Shown: positions 26,954 through 35,836 of the stretch, in pieces
Position numbering within the stretch: the stretch's first letter is position 1
How the letters are laid out: every line of letters begins with the position of its first letter
From: Selenomonas ruminantium subsp. lactilytica TAM6421
Lineage (GTDB): Bacteria > Bacillota > Negativicutes > Selenomonadales > Selenomonadaceae
DNA: 64,000 nt
NCBI RefSeq assembly: GCF_000284095.1
Contig: NC_017068.1
Location: 930,001-994,000 of the forward strand
Direction of reading: 5' to 3'
Notes under the pieces: generated by a model
Database searches by the model: none
What the model was told of the DNA's origin: nothing
The model's input: the letters and a program-made list of their open reading frames with translations, nothing else
Translations under genes and position numbers: made by a program

Positions 26954-28303
26954 ATGGCAAGATTATTTGGTACTGATGGTGTACGCGGTGAGGCTAATGT
27001 GGATCTGACACCGGAGCTGGCTTATCGTCTGGGCCGTGCGGCTACGATTTACTTTGGTGGGGAAAATGGCGAGCAGCCGCTGATTCTTATTGGCCGCGAC
27101 ACCCGTCTGTCCGGTGAGATGTTTGAGGCCGCTCTGACTGCCGGTATCTGCTCTGCTGGTGGTCGCGCCATGCTGGCTGGCGTGATCCCGACGCCGGCAA
27201 TTGCCTACCTGGCCCGCCGTCACAAGGCCAAGGCTGGTATCGTGATTTCCGCTTCCCACAATCCGTTCCATGACAACGGCATCAAATTCTTTGGTGGCGA
27301 TGGCTACAAGCTGCCGGATGCTGTGGAAGACGAGCTTGAGGCCATTGTGCATCAGCTGGAAAATGACGACAATCTGGCCCGTCCCACGGGGGAACATATC
27401 GGTCATATTGAATATCGTACTGACCTCCTGAACCAGTATATCGAGTTTGTCATCAGCACCTGCCAGGAACGCTTTGACGGCATGAAAGTGGTGCTGGACT
27501 GCTCCAATGGTGCTGCCTACGAGGTTATGCCCAAGGTCCTGCGCGAACTCGGCGCCAAGGTCAAGGTCATCCATGCCCTGCCCAATGGTGTCAACATCAA
27601 CGACAACTGCGGTTCCACCCATATGGAATCCCTGCAGAAAGCTGTGGTGGAAAACAATGCCGACTTCGGTATCGCTCATGATGGTGACGCTGACCGCTGC
27701 CTCTGCGTGGACGAAAAGGGCCAGATCATCGATGGCGACCATATCCTCGTGATGTGCGCTCAGGATATGATCAAGAAGGGCACCCTGCCCCACAAGACTG
27801 TCGTATCCACGGTTATGGCCAATATCGGTTTCCATAAGGCCATTAAGGAAGCGGGCGGCCGCGTGGAAGTAACGCAGGTGGGCGACCGTTATGTACTGGA
27901 AAACATGCTCAAGAGCGGCTATAAGATCGGCGGCGAGCAGTCCGGTCATATCATCTTCACGGATTACAGCACAACCGGGGACGGCCCCATCACGGCCCTG
28001 CAGGTTCTGTCCTCTCTGAAGCGCAGCGGCCGCAAGGCTTCCGAACTCACGGCGCTTATGACCACCTATCCGCAGCTGCTGGTCAACGTCCGCGTAGCCA
28101 CCAAGGAAGGCTGGGAAAAGAATGAAGCCATCTCTGCCGCCATCGCCAAGGGCGAAGCTGAGCTGGGCAACGAAGGCCGTATCCTCGTGCGTCCCTCCGG
28201 CACGGAACCCTTGATCCGCGTCATGGCTGAAGGCCCGGATCAGGCCCAGCTGGACCGTATCTGCAACGAAATTGCCGATGTCGTGAAAAAAGAGCAGGGC
28301 TGA
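26954..28303 (+). CDS. glmM: Phosphoglucosamine mutase
   Basis: The 449-residue enzyme converts glucosamine-6-phosphate to glucosamine-1-phosphate for peptidoglycan and LPS precursors. It shows ARLFGTDGVRGEANVDLTPE, the phosphorylated active serine S101 in GIVISASHNPFHDNGIK, the metal loop HDGDADRCL and the phosphate-binding VRPSGTEPLIRVM. ATG 26954 gives the canonical N-terminus. cbiK starts 1 base after the stop, so the two genes share a transcript. Confidence 0.97.
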   Translation: MARLFGTDGVRGEANVDLTPELAYRLGRAATIYFGGENGEQPLILIGRDTRLSGEMFEAALTAGICSAGGRAMLAGVIPTPAIAYLARRHKAKAGIVISASHNPFHDNGIKFFGGDGYKLPDAVEDELEAIVHQLENDDNLARPTGEHIGHIEYRTDLLNQYIEFVISTCQERFDGMKVVLDCSNGAAYEVMPKVLRELGAKVKVIHALPNGVNINDNCGSTHMESLQKAVVENNADFGIAHDGDADRCLCVDEKGQIIDGDHILVMCAQDMIKKGTLPHKTVVSTVMANIGFHKAIKEAGGRVEVTQVGDRYVLENMLKSGYKIGGEQSGHIIFTDYSTTGDGPITALQVLSSLKRSGRKASELTALMTTYPQLLVNVRVATKEGWEKNEAISAAIAKGEAELGNEGRILVRPSGTEPLIRVMAEGPDQAQLDRICNEIADVVKKEQG

Positions 28304-28304
28304 T

Positions 28305-29081
28305 ATGAAGAAAGCGATTTTATTTACAAGTTTTGGTGTGGCAAGTGAACAGGCCCGCCATAGCTGCATCGATGCAGCCGCCCAGCGGCTGCAGGCGGCC
28401 TTTCCGGACGTAACAGTCCGGCAGGCCTATACATCGGTGTTCATCAGGAAAAAGCTGGCGGCACAGGGCATCCATGTGGATTCCCTGCCGGAAGCTCTGG
28501 AACGCTTGCAGGCGGATGGCTTCACGCAGGTAATCATCCAGCCGGGTTATTTGACGGCCGGGGAGGAATATGAGAAGAAGGTTCTGCAAGTCGCGGCAAA
28601 ATACCAGCAGGTCTTTGAGCGGCTGCTGATTTCCCGCCCGATTATGGAGAAAAATGAGGATAGCGCAGATGTGCTCTCGGTGCTGGAAGAGATTTTTTCG
28701 TTGGCTCCGGGAGAGGAACTGGTGCTGGTGGGGCATGGTTCGCCCCATCAGCATAATCCTGCTTATGAAAATCTGCAGAAATTGGCAGATAAGGAGGGAG
28801 TTCCACTGCATATCGGCGTGATCGAGCCCACGGATACCCCTGATTTTGCCGAGGTGCTGACCAGATTGCAGAAGAAGGGCGTGGAAAAAATTCTGCTGGC
28901 ACCTCTGCTGCTTTCCGGTGGCAGCCATGTAAATGAGGATATTGCAGGGCCTGCCGAAGATTCCTGGCTCAATCGCCTGCGGGCTGCCGGTCTGACCGTG
29001 CGTACCAGGCTGCAGGGGCTGGGGGAATTTACAGCTTTTCAGCAGCTTTATGTCAAGCGGCTGCAGGAATGGGATTTTTGA
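28305..29081 (+). CDS. cbiK: Anaerobic sirohydrochlorin cobaltochelatase
   Basis: The 258-residue class II chelatase inserts Co2+ into sirohydrochlorin, the committing step of the anaerobic B12 route. It begins KKAILFTSFGVASEQAR and has VIIQPGYLTAGEEYEKK. The metal-ligand region LVLVGHGSPHQHNPAYE contains one conserved His, and LLAPLLLSGGSHVNEDIAG contains another. There is no signal peptide, unlike periplasmic variants. It lies apart from cbiTFGHJ and directly behind glmM, an odd pairing for expression. Confidence 0.92.
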   Translation: MKKAILFTSFGVASEQARHSCIDAAAQRLQAAFPDVTVRQAYTSVFIRKKLAAQGIHVDSLPEALERLQADGFTQVIIQPGYLTAGEEYEKKVLQVAAKYQQVFERLLISRPIMEKNEDSADVLSVLEEIFSLAPGEELVLVGHGSPHQHNPAYENLQKLADKEGVPLHIGVIEPTDTPDFAEVLTRLQKKGVEKILLAPLLLSGGSHVNEDIAGPAEDSWLNRLRAAGLTVRTRLQGLGEFTAFQQLYVKRLQEWDF

Positions 29082-29112
29082 ACATTTGCTAATAATCTGC
29101 TAATAAAGGGTA

Positions 29113-29141
29113 TTTCTATTTTTATAAATATGGGTTATAAT
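29113..29141 (+). promoter_or_regulatory. Possible promoter of oadG-oadB
   Basis: A perfect TATAAT at 29136-29141 has a weak -35 (TTTCTA, 29113-29118) at 17-base spacing in a very AT-rich gap. Confidence 0.45.
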
Positions 29142-29203
29142 AATCAAGTGTAAGTCTATCAAAATAAGGCAAGGGGTGCCTAAAAATTGAATGAGGTGAG
29201 TAT

Positions 29204-29554
29204 ATGTCACAACCTGTAACAACCAATCCGTTGATCATCATGCTGATCAACATGACAGTGGTGTTCCTGGTGCTGATAGCTCTGGGCGTGGTCATCAATC
29301 TGATCCATATGATTGATCCCACCAAGCCGAAGACGGCACCAAAGGAGGAAGTGGTGGAAGAAGCACCGGCGGTGGAAGCTCCTGCAGCTGAACCCGTGAC
29401 TGCACCTGTGGAAGAGGGGATTTCTCCAGAGGTAGTAGCCGTGATTGCGGCCGCTGTAGCCAGCATGGGCTATGGGGCAGGCAGTGTCCGGGCCATTCGT
29501 CCTCTGGAGCGTAACAACTGGAAAAATTCCGGCCGCATACAGGGCCGGGGCTAA
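29204..29554 (+). CDS. Na+-pump decarboxylase gamma/delta-type small subunit
   Basis: The 116-residue protein has one N-terminal membrane helix (LIIMLINMTVVFLVLIALGVVINLI region), an Ala/Pro/Glu-rich linker and a conserved-looking C-terminal segment (SPEVVAVIAAAVASMGYGAG, IRPLERNNWKNSGR). This is the OadG/MmdD family layout, the small subunit that holds the decarboxylase complex to the membrane. It is followed after 21 bases by the beta subunit. Neither the carboxyltransferase (alpha) nor the biotin carrier gene is adjacent. Confidence 0.85.
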   Translation: MSQPVTTNPLIIMLINMTVVFLVLIALGVVINLIHMIDPTKPKTAPKEEVVEEAPAVEAPAAEPVTAPVEEGISPEVVAVIAAAVASMGYGAGSVRAIRPLERNNWKNSGRIQGRG

Positions 29555-29575
29555 GGCAGGGAAGGAGGAATTATT

Positions 29576-30706
29576 ATGGAATTATTGAATGCATTTGTCG
29601 TTTCCCTGCAGGCTGTTTGGGCTGACAGCGGTTTTTCCGCTTTCACCATGGGCAATGGCATTATGATTCTCGTTGGTCTGTTGCTTCTCTATATGGCTAT
29701 CGTCAAGGAATTTGAGCCGCTGCTCTTAGGGCCTATCGCCTTTGGCTGTGTGCTGGCAAACTTCCCGCGTACGGGTTTCTTCACGGATCCCGGTCTGATG
29801 CAGGCCATTCACTATGGTATCGAAAATGAGATTTTCCCGCCGTTGATTTTCTTAGGCATTGGCGCGATGACGGACTTCGGCCCGCTGTTGGCGCGTCCTG
29901 TTACCCTGCTTTTGGGTGCAGCTGCGCAGATTGGTGTGTTTGTCGCTCTCGTAGGTGCCATGCTTTTAGGTTTCACGGTACAGGAAGCTGGCGCTATCGG
30001 CATCATCGGTGGTGCTGACGGCCCGACGGCCATCTACCTGTCCATCCAGATGGCACCGCATCTCTTAGGCGCTATCGCCGTAGCTGCTTATTCCTACATG
30101 TCGCTGGTGCCGCTGATCCAGCCGCCGGTCATGAAGCTTTTGACCACGCAGAAAGAGCGTGAAGTGGCGATGGAACAGCTCCGCCCGGTCACGAAGTTCG
30201 AGCGCGTCTGCTTCCCGATTGTGGCTGCTATCATCATCAGCCTGCTCCTGCCGCCTATCGCATCACTGCTGGGCTGCCTGATGCTGGGTAACCTTTTCCG
30301 TGAGTCCGGCGTTATGGATCGTCTGTCCGATACGGCCCAGAACTCCCTGTGCAACATCGTCACGATTTTCCTGGCTACCGGTACCGGTATGACTATGAAT
30401 GCTGATGACTTCCTGCGCACGGAAACCCTGCTGATCATCGGTCTGGGCCTTGTGGCCTTCATCGCTGGTACGGCTGGCGGCGTCCTCTTCGGCAAGATCA
30501 TGTGCCGTCTGTCCGGCTGGAAAATCAATCCGCTGATTGGTTCCGCTGGTGTATCCGCTGTGCCTATGGCTGCCCGCGTCAGCCAGGTTGTGGGCATGAA
30601 GGCCAAACCGGGCAACTACCTGCTGATGCATGCTATGGGCCCGAATGTGGCAGGCGTTATCGGTACGGCTGTTGCTGCTGGTACTATGCTGGCCATGCTC
30701 AAGTAA
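29576..30706 (+). CDS. Na+-transporting carboxylic acid decarboxylase beta subunit
   Basis: The 376-residue integral membrane protein of the OadB/MmdB/GcdB family decarboxylates carboxybiotin and pumps Na+ out. The family signatures are clear: the reentrant [18 protein letters not shown] with its essential Asp, the [16 protein letters not shown] stretch and the C-terminal [18 protein letters not shown]...[12 protein letters not shown]. Which substrate (oxaloacetate, methylmalonyl-CoA or glutaconyl-CoA) is used depends on the missing alpha subunit. It forms a two-gene unit with the small subunit and ends at a strong bidirectional terminator. Confidence 0.94.
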   Translation: MELLNAFVVSLQAVWADSGFSAFTMGNGIMILVGLLLLYMAIVKEFEPLLLGPIAFGCVLANFPRTGFFTDPGLMQAIHYGIENEIFPPLIFLGIGAMTDFGPLLARPVTLLLGAAAQIGVFVALVGAMLLGFTVQEAGAIGIIGGADGPTAIYLSIQMAPHLLGAIAVAAYSYMSLVPLIQPPVMKLLTTQKEREVAMEQLRPVTKFERVCFPIVAAIIISLLLPPIASLLGCLMLGNLFRESGVMDRLSDTAQNSLCNIVTIFLATGTGMTMNADDFLRTETLLIIGLGLVAFIAGTAGGVLFGKIMCRLSGWKINPLIGSAGVSAVPMAARVSQVVGMKAKPGNYLLMHAMGPNVAGVIGTAVAAGTMLAMLK

Positions 30707-30709
30707 ATG

Positions 30710-30757
30710 AAATCGCAATAAAAAAAGAGGCATTTGCCTCTTTTTTTATTGCGATTT
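30710..30757. terminator. Bidirectional terminator (perfect 23-base inverted repeat)
   Basis: Bases 30710-30732 and 30735-30757 are perfect reverse complements. The GAGGCA/TGCCTC core is flanked by A7 and T7 runs, which gives a U-tract in either direction. It separates the convergent oadB and aminotransferase genes and touches the aminotransferase stop codon. Confidence 0.95.
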
Positions 30758-32055
30758 TACAGTTTCTTTTCGGTCAGTACCAAATCCAGGGCATTCAGCA
30801 CATCATTGACATTTTCCTCAGTGATGACGAGCGGCGGCTGGAAGGCCATGACATTGCGGTCTACGCCGTTCTTGCCAATGATGAAACCGCGGTCTTTGAG
30901 GGTTTCCAATACATCATCGAGGACTTCCGGTGCCGGACTGCCATCGGCGTGGATGAATTCCGCGCCGTCCATCAGGCCAAGGCCGCGCACATCACCGATA
31001 ACGGGATGCTTCTTCTGCAGCTCCCGCAGGCCGCTTCTGAGCTGCTTACCGCGGGCGGCGGCATTTTCCATAAGCTTGTGTTCTTCGATATAATCGAGAA
31101 CCGCCATAGCTGTAGTGGAGGACACCGGGTTGCCGCCGAGCGTCGAAGCACCGGGACGGGTATAGGTGTCGGCAATCTTGGCTGTGGAGATGAAGGCCGA
31201 AATCGGCGCGCCATTGCCCAAAGCCTTGGCCATGCACATGATATCGGGCACCACGTCATAATTCTCGATGGCGAACATCTTGCCGGAGCGGGCAAAGCCC
31301 GTTTGTACCTCATCGATGATCAGCAGGGTGTTGTACTGGTCGAGGATTTCCTTGACGCGCTTGAAGTAGCCTTTCGGCGGTACCACGCAGCCGGCGTTGC
31401 CCTGAATGGTTTCGGCGATGAAAGCGCCGGGCTTGCCGGAGGTAGACGTCTTGATGAGGTCTTCAATGGCATTGGCGCAGGCGTAATCGCATTCCGGGAA
31501 CTTCTTGTTCATGGGGCAACGATAGCAGTTGGGATTGGGGGCAAAGTGAATGCCGCCAACGGGATTGGGGTCGGTGCGCCACATGGTAAGGCCCGTGACG
31601 CTCATGCCCAGCTTCGTGCGGCCATGGAGGCCATGGCGCAGGGCGATGATCTCGCTGTTGCCCGTGTAGACGGAAGCCAGCAGGAAGGCGCCCTCGGTGG
31701 CTTCGGAACCCGTGGAGCAGAAGAAGGATTTCTGCAGATCGCCGGGGGTGACTGCCGCCAGTTTTTCTGCCAGGTTCACGAAGTTTTCCGTCAGGTAGAT
31801 ATTGCAGACATGCTGCAATTCGTCAATCTGGGCCTTCATCTTTTCCAGGATTTCCGGATTGCAATGGCCGCAGTTCATGACGGACACGCCGGCATACATA
31901 TCCAGATACTTCTTGCCCGTGCTGTCCCAAAGGTACTGCATGGAGCCTTTGACCATCTGGGCCGGCTTCTTGTAGAAGTGGCCCAGGCAGGGCATGATGT
32001 ATTTTTTCTTTTTCTCGATAATGGCCTCAGGGCCAATGAATTTTTTGCTTTCCAT
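30757..32055 (-). CDS. Class III PLP aminotransferase (AGXT2-like)
   Basis: The 432-residue fold-type I aminotransferase has the PLP-contacting CSTGSEATEGAFLLA, the cofactor Asp D248 in LLIIDEVQTGFARSGK and the Schiff-base lysine K277 in CMAKALGNGAPISAF. It groups with alanine-glyoxylate/4-aminobutyrate type enzymes by pattern; the substrate is not certain. A four-cysteine cluster at 177, 180, 189 and 193 (NCYRCPMNKKFPECDYACA) recalls bacterial members of this group and may bind metal. It is followed on the same strand by none but preceded 20 bases upstream by the U32 gene, so the two are co-transcribed. Confidence 0.87.
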   Translation of the reverse strand: MESKKFIGPEAIIEKKKKYIMPCLGHFYKKPAQMVKGSMQYLWDSTGKKYLDMYAGVSVMNCGHCNPEILEKMKAQIDELQHVCNIYLTENFVNLAEKLAAVTPGDLQKSFFCSTGSEATEGAFLLASVYTGNSEIIALRHGLHGRTKLGMSVTGLTMWRTDPNPVGGIHFAPNPNCYRCPMNKKFPECDYACANAIEDLIKTSTSGKPGAFIAETIQGNAGCVVPPKGYFKRVKEILDQYNTLLIIDEVQTGFARSGKMFAIENYDVVPDIMCMAKALGNGAPISAFISTAKIADTYTRPGASTLGGNPVSSTTAMAVLDYIEEHKLMENAAARGKQLRSGLRELQKKHPVIGDVRGLGLMDGAEFIHADGSPAPEVLDDVLETLKDRGFIIGKNGVDRNVMAFQPPLVITEENVNDVLNALDLVLTEKKL

Positions 32056-32075
32056 AACGTTCCCCTTAAAATTTG

Positions 32076-34025
32076 TTAAATGGAATTGCGGCTCTGGCGG
32101 AACCGGTAGGTGCCGAGGCCCAGCTCGCGGGGGCCCTTCTGGAGCGTGACGAGGTCGTCTTCGTGGAAGGCTTCCTTGCCAGCGTCGAGGTTATCGAGCG
32201 CCGTGCGGTAGATGCGCGTTACCATGCCAGCAAATTCCGGGCTGTAATCCTGCGCTTCGATGCGGTAGGAACCGAGACCGTTGAACTTCTTGAGGTACGG
32301 ATAGAGGCAGAGGTCCTTGGCAAAGTAGATATGGTTGCGGCCGAACTGGTCAATGCGCAGGGAGTGCTTTTCACCGGCCTTGTCGAGCAGAGCATAGCGG
32401 CGGTCGAGGACTTCCGGATTGTTCAGCTCGTTAAAGAAGGGCAGGCTCATGCCCGGGATGTTGTGGTCGCAGATCATGGACTCGTAGGAGCCGTGGACAA
32501 CCACTTCGATGGGCAGCTCAGAGCTTTCCACGATTTCTCGCAGCTGCTCGAAGGAGAGCTCATAGGAAGCCGTGCCCATGGTCAGGCCATTTTCCTTGAG
32601 GAACTTGGCGGCCAGATGGTTGAAGAGGTTGAAGGACAGGTCTGCCTGGATGGGCAGGTTCGTCAGGCGCTTGGCCAGTTTCAAAGAGCCCAAGTTGCTG
32701 ACCATAATGCCATCGGCCTTGAGTTCGGGCTGTTTCAGCGCCGTGAAGAACTGCTCGAGCTCGCCGCATTCCCGGCGCATGGTCGTGCGTGGCGTGTTGA
32801 TGACAACCTTGGCCTTGCCCTTGGCATAGGCGATGACTTCGGCATAATCCTTGAGGCTCCAGGGCTTGTTGGGGCGGAAGGCTTCGCCGCCCACATAGAC
32901 GATATCCGCGCCGTTGTCAATCACGGCCTTGGCCGCAGCTACGGTGTTCACCCGGACGCTTAACGTGCGGTGGGAGGCATTTTCTTTTTCGATATCCCGT
33001 TCCTGCTTGAGGATTTCGTCCTGGAAACCGGCTTCCTTCACCGCGTCGCTGAAGAAGCGAGGCTCTCGCTGACCGTCAAAGCCGATGTCCTTCTTGTCCG
33101 TAGCGCCGAAGGCAAAGGTGGTCGTGAAGTCACGGGCGCGGTTATCATAGAGGCTCTTCCAGCCTTCCTCGTCAGGCTGCCAGCCGGCAGGATCGGCGAT
33201 ATACTCGTCAATGGCCTTGCGGTAGGTGCTGACAATGCGGCGGATAAAAGGAGCCGGACGCATGCGGCCTTCAATCTTGAAGGAGAAAACGCCAGCCTGA
33301 ATCAGCTGGGGGATATGGCGGTACATGCACATATCCTTGAGTGCCAGCTTGTAGGCACCTTCGCTGTCCTTGTCTAGAACTTCCCCAGTCTTTTCGTCAA
33401 TAAGCTGATAAGCCCAGCGGCAGGGCTTCAGGCAGCGGCCGCGGTTGCCGCTCTGGCCGAAGAGCACCCCGGAGTGGATGCACTGACCGCTTTCGCTCAT
33501 GCACATATCGCCATGCATGAAGTATTCCACCTCGATACCCGTGCGCTCACGGAACAAGGAGAGCTCAGACAGCGTCATCTCACGGCCGACAACCACGCGG
33601 GTGATGCCGTATTCCTTGAGCTTTTCGATGGCGTGCTCGTTGTGGGTGTTCATCATGACCGAAGTATGCACGGGAATCTTGATGCCCATTTCGTGAATGA
33701 GTTCCAGCACAGCGAAATCCTGTACGAGGATAGCATCCGGACGGATTTCATTGAGGTAGGTGAGGTATTCCCGCAGCGCCGGGATTTCTTCGTCGCTGAT
33801 CAGATTGTTGAGCGTGATGTAGAGTTTCACGCCATGCTCATGGGTGTAGGCAATGGCCTTCTTGAGCATCTCATCATCGAAGTTGAAATCCCCTTCGTGC
33901 ATGCGCATGTTGAAATGCTTGCCGCCCAAGTAGCAGGCATCAGCACCGGACTCCACCCCGGCCACCAAAGCGTCCCAGGTACCAGCCGGAGCCAGCAGTT
34001 CTACGGATTTACGATTCAGAATCAT
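32076..34025 (-). CDS. U32 family protein (RlhA/TrhP-type RNA hydroxylation enzyme)
   Basis: The 649-residue protein belongs to peptidase family U32, whose E. coli members RlhA and TrhP are now known to hydroxylate 23S rRNA or tRNA with prephenate as a precursor. It begins VELLAPAGTWDALVAGVESG and has YFMHGDMCMSESGQC with C175 and C182, then GRCLKPCRW with C198 and C202; these four cysteines would ligate an Fe-S cluster. A second half (from about 345) repeats the barrel-like fold (ADIVYVGGEAFRPNKPW), as in long U32 members. Being far from flagellar or collagenase genes, protease action is unlikely. It leads the minus-strand pair with the aminotransferase. Confidence 0.88.
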   Translation of the reverse strand: MILNRKSVELLAPAGTWDALVAGVESGADACYLGGKHFNMRMHEGDFNFDDEMLKKAIAYTHEHGVKLYITLNNLISDEEIPALREYLTYLNEIRPDAILVQDFAVLELIHEMGIKIPVHTSVMMNTHNEHAIEKLKEYGITRVVVGREMTLSELSLFRERTGIEVEYFMHGDMCMSESGQCIHSGVLFGQSGNRGRCLKPCRWAYQLIDEKTGEVLDKDSEGAYKLALKDMCMYRHIPQLIQAGVFSFKIEGRMRPAPFIRRIVSTYRKAIDEYIADPAGWQPDEEGWKSLYDNRARDFTTTFAFGATDKKDIGFDGQREPRFFSDAVKEAGFQDEILKQERDIEKENASHRTLSVRVNTVAAAKAVIDNGADIVYVGGEAFRPNKPWSLKDYAEVIAYAKGKAKVVINTPRTTMRRECGELEQFFTALKQPELKADGIMVSNLGSLKLAKRLTNLPIQADLSFNLFNHLAAKFLKENGLTMGTASYELSFEQLREIVESSELPIEVVVHGSYESMICDHNIPGMSLPFFNELNNPEVLDRRYALLDKAGEKHSLRIDQFGRNHIYFAKDLCLYPYLKKFNGLGSYRIEAQDYSPEFAGMVTRIYRTALDNLDAGKEAFHEDDLVTLQKGPRELGLGTYRFRQSRNSI

Positions 34026-34221
34026 TTAATGACAAACTCCTTTATTGGATATAGTTTTTTATTATAAGTCCCAACTAATAAGTATAGCAGAGAATGGAGG
34101 TGCTATCAATATTCATGGGTAGGGTGATTTGTACATAGTCAGCGTGGAAAGGCAGCATCTTAGTGAAATATGGAAAAAATCTTTTCTCTATGATAAAATG
34201 ATGCTAAAGGGGGGATTTCCT

Positions 34222-34503
34222 ATGCAAATTGCATTGATAAAAGAGGCAGTCTTGCAGGTGGTATTACGTTATCCGGTCAGCCGTGTTACGCTTTTTGGCT
34301 CTCAGGCTGCGGGAACCTCGAAAGAAGACAGTGATGTAGATTTAATTGTGGAATTTTCCCAGCCAGTGTCCTTGCTGACGCTTTCTAGTATGAAATGTGA
34401 CTTGGAGGAACTGCTCAAGAACAAGGTTGATTTGATACATGGGCCGATTAGGGCGTCGGATATGATTGAAGTCGGGCAGGAGGTTGTCCTGTATGCAGCA
34501 TAG
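34222..34503 (+). CDS. mntA: MntA-type nucleotidyltransferase antitoxin
   Basis: The 93-residue minimal nucleotidyltransferase has the catalytic signature G26-S27 followed by D38 and D40 in LFGSQAAGTSKEDSDVDLIV. MntA antitoxins neutralise the HEPN RNase HepT by adding AMP to a tyrosine of the toxin. ATG 34222 is chosen because AAGGGGGGA lies upstream at good spacing; an open frame extends further upstream without a ribosome site. It overlaps the HEPN gene by 11 bases. The pair is AT-rich compared with the core genes around it, consistent with acquisition. Confidence 0.9.
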   Translation: MQIALIKEAVLQVVLRYPVSRVTLFGSQAAGTSKEDSDVDLIVEFSQPVSLLTLSSMKCDLEELLKNKVDLIHGPIRASDMIEVGQEVVLYAA

Positions 34504-34837
34504 AGATAAGATTATTTTGCAGAAAATTATTTCAGAGATAAATGTTGGCACAGAAATGCTTGGTAACAGCAACTTGGAAAATTTTTTGCAAAATGAAATG
34601 CTTAAAAGAGCTATTGGCATGACTGTCATCAATATCGGCGAATTGATAAAGAATGTAACGGATGAACTGAGGACAGGGTATCCTGATATTCCATGGAAAC
34701 AAGTGGCTGGATTTCGTGATATCACAGCACATAAATATCAGACTTTGCGTATGGAAGATGTGTACCAGGTGGTAGTGGATGATTTTCCTGTATTGAAAGA
34801 ACAGTTAAGTGGAATACTTTCTCAAGGGACAGATTAA
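34493..34837 (+). CDS. hepT: HepT-type HEPN RNase toxin (DUF86)
   Basis: The 114-residue all-helical HEPN protein has the RX4HXY signature as R75-DITA-H80-K-Y82. R and H form the RNase site, and Y is the residue modified by MntA in described systems. Upstream helices (NEMLKRAIGMTVINIGELIK) match DUF86. AGGAGG lies 9 bases before ATG 34493, within the mntA coding region. With mntA it forms a complete MNT-HEPN toxin-antitoxin or phage-defence module. Confidence 0.9.
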   Translation: MQHRDKIILQKIISEINVGTEMLGNSNLENFLQNEMLKRAIGMTVINIGELIKNVTDELRTGYPDIPWKQVAGFRDITAHKYQTLRMEDVYQVVVDDFPVLKEQLSGILSQGTD

Positions 34838-35247
34838 AATTGTAGTAGTAGAGGGGCTCTCATTTTGCAGATTGTAGGATGGGGGCTTAAGTTTTGGCTG
34901 ATTTTGCACGATATACATAACAGGATGGAAAAAATTTCGTCCTTGGCAGGATTTTGCTGTTAAGGGGGCGAAGATTAAAAACTATGATTGCTGAAGTTGT
35001 TATCGTTGTGAAAGGCGGGACAGGCATGAAGACGTTGGCGTTACAGGGCGGGGAAATTTGTGGCGTTTTTTGTGTGCCTAAACCTGTTCTTTCAGGGAGG
35101 ACAACTGTCGTTTAGTTATAGCTGTTTATCAACAAGTCAATAACGGTGGATTTGAGCCTTCCTTTAGCGGGACGGCGGGTGTTTTCTGCCCGTCTGCCTG
35201 CTGAGGGAAGGCTTTTTCGTTTGTTGATGGGAAAGGAATGAGGCAGG
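34838..35247 (+). other. Gene-free stretch before the two-partner secretion remnant
   Basis: About 410 bases without a convincing gene. A 43-codon open frame (34984-35115) has no ribosome site at proper distance and no recognisable product. The end of the stretch holds a terminator-like hairpin (35155-35217). The rest is AT-rich with no repeat I can define. Confidence 0.5.
35155..35217 (+). terminator. Hairpin with U-tract upstream of the TPS remnant
   Basis: An 8-base-pair outer stem (35155-35162 with 35206-35213) encloses a smaller GACGG/CCGTC stem and is followed by TTTTT. It lies 30 bases before the start at 35248, so it could be an old leader attenuator or a terminator for upstream transcripts. 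Confidence 0.65.
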
Positions 35248-35836
35248 ATGAAAAGGAATGACAAGCTTTCACGGAAAGCCCGTTATGGGATATTGGCGGC
35301 AATTATGGCCGGCGCCTTCAGCATTATGCCGGCAGCTCAGGCCATGCCCACGGGCGGGGCATCGGGGACGGCCACCATTACGCAAAGCGGTTCCCAAATG
35401 GATATTGCCAGCAGTGTTGCCAGCAACTTGCTGACCTGGCAGGATTTTTCCATTGCCAAAGATGAAACCGTAAACTTTGCCGGAGACAACAGTTATCTGA
35501 ATGTAGTGCTGGGCGCTAACCGTTCCTGACTGCGGCTCAAGATATCACGGTGGACGGCGATAATGTCACGTTTAAGAATGTGGCTGACGTGACGGCACCC
35601 AATTCTGCTCCGGCTCCGGCAGCGGTTGTACCCAGTGTCGAAACGGTTGCGCCAGCCGCACCGGAACCTGCTGCAACCCAGGAGGACAACAAACAGGAGG
35701 AGAGTGTAGAGACTGCCTCCACCACGGCGACCACTCATGGTGACAGCGACAAGCAGGAAGAAACGGCACAGCCCGTTGGCGAAAAACAGGTAGTGCATAA
35801 TGTTTTGGATGGCGATGGTATTCTCACCGTGGAAAA
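35248..35836 (+). pseudogene. Two-partner secretion exoprotein (TpsA/FhaB-like) remnant
   Basis: The first 93 codons encode a signal peptide (GILAAIMAGAFSIMPAAQA) and the start of the filamentous-haemagglutinin TPS domain (GTATITQSGSQMDI, LLTWQDFSIAKDETVNF, YLNVVLGANRS), then a TGA. From about 35526 the sequence continues in another frame as LTAAQDITVDGDNVTFKNV, plausible exoprotein sequence, then a Pro/Ala/Glu-rich stretch. Intact TpsA proteins are usually far larger than this, so the middle of the gene appears lost and the two ends joined out of frame. The frame shifts again at about 35837, where sequence of the partner transporter begins. Confidence 0.8.

Noticed and set aside
26963-28369. 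468-codon open frame on the minus strand over glmM
   Set aside because: glmM on the + strand has all mutase motifs; the antisense frame is a by-product of GC-biased codon use.
30502-32079. 525-codon open frame on the + strand over the aminotransferase gene
   Set aside because: It is the antisense shadow of the oadB end and aminotransferase; its translation has no family resemblance and it crosses the strong bidirectional terminator.
34984-35115. 43-codon open frame before the secretion remnant
   Set aside because: No ribosome site at proper spacing and no recognisable sequence; listed only as part of the gene-free stretch.
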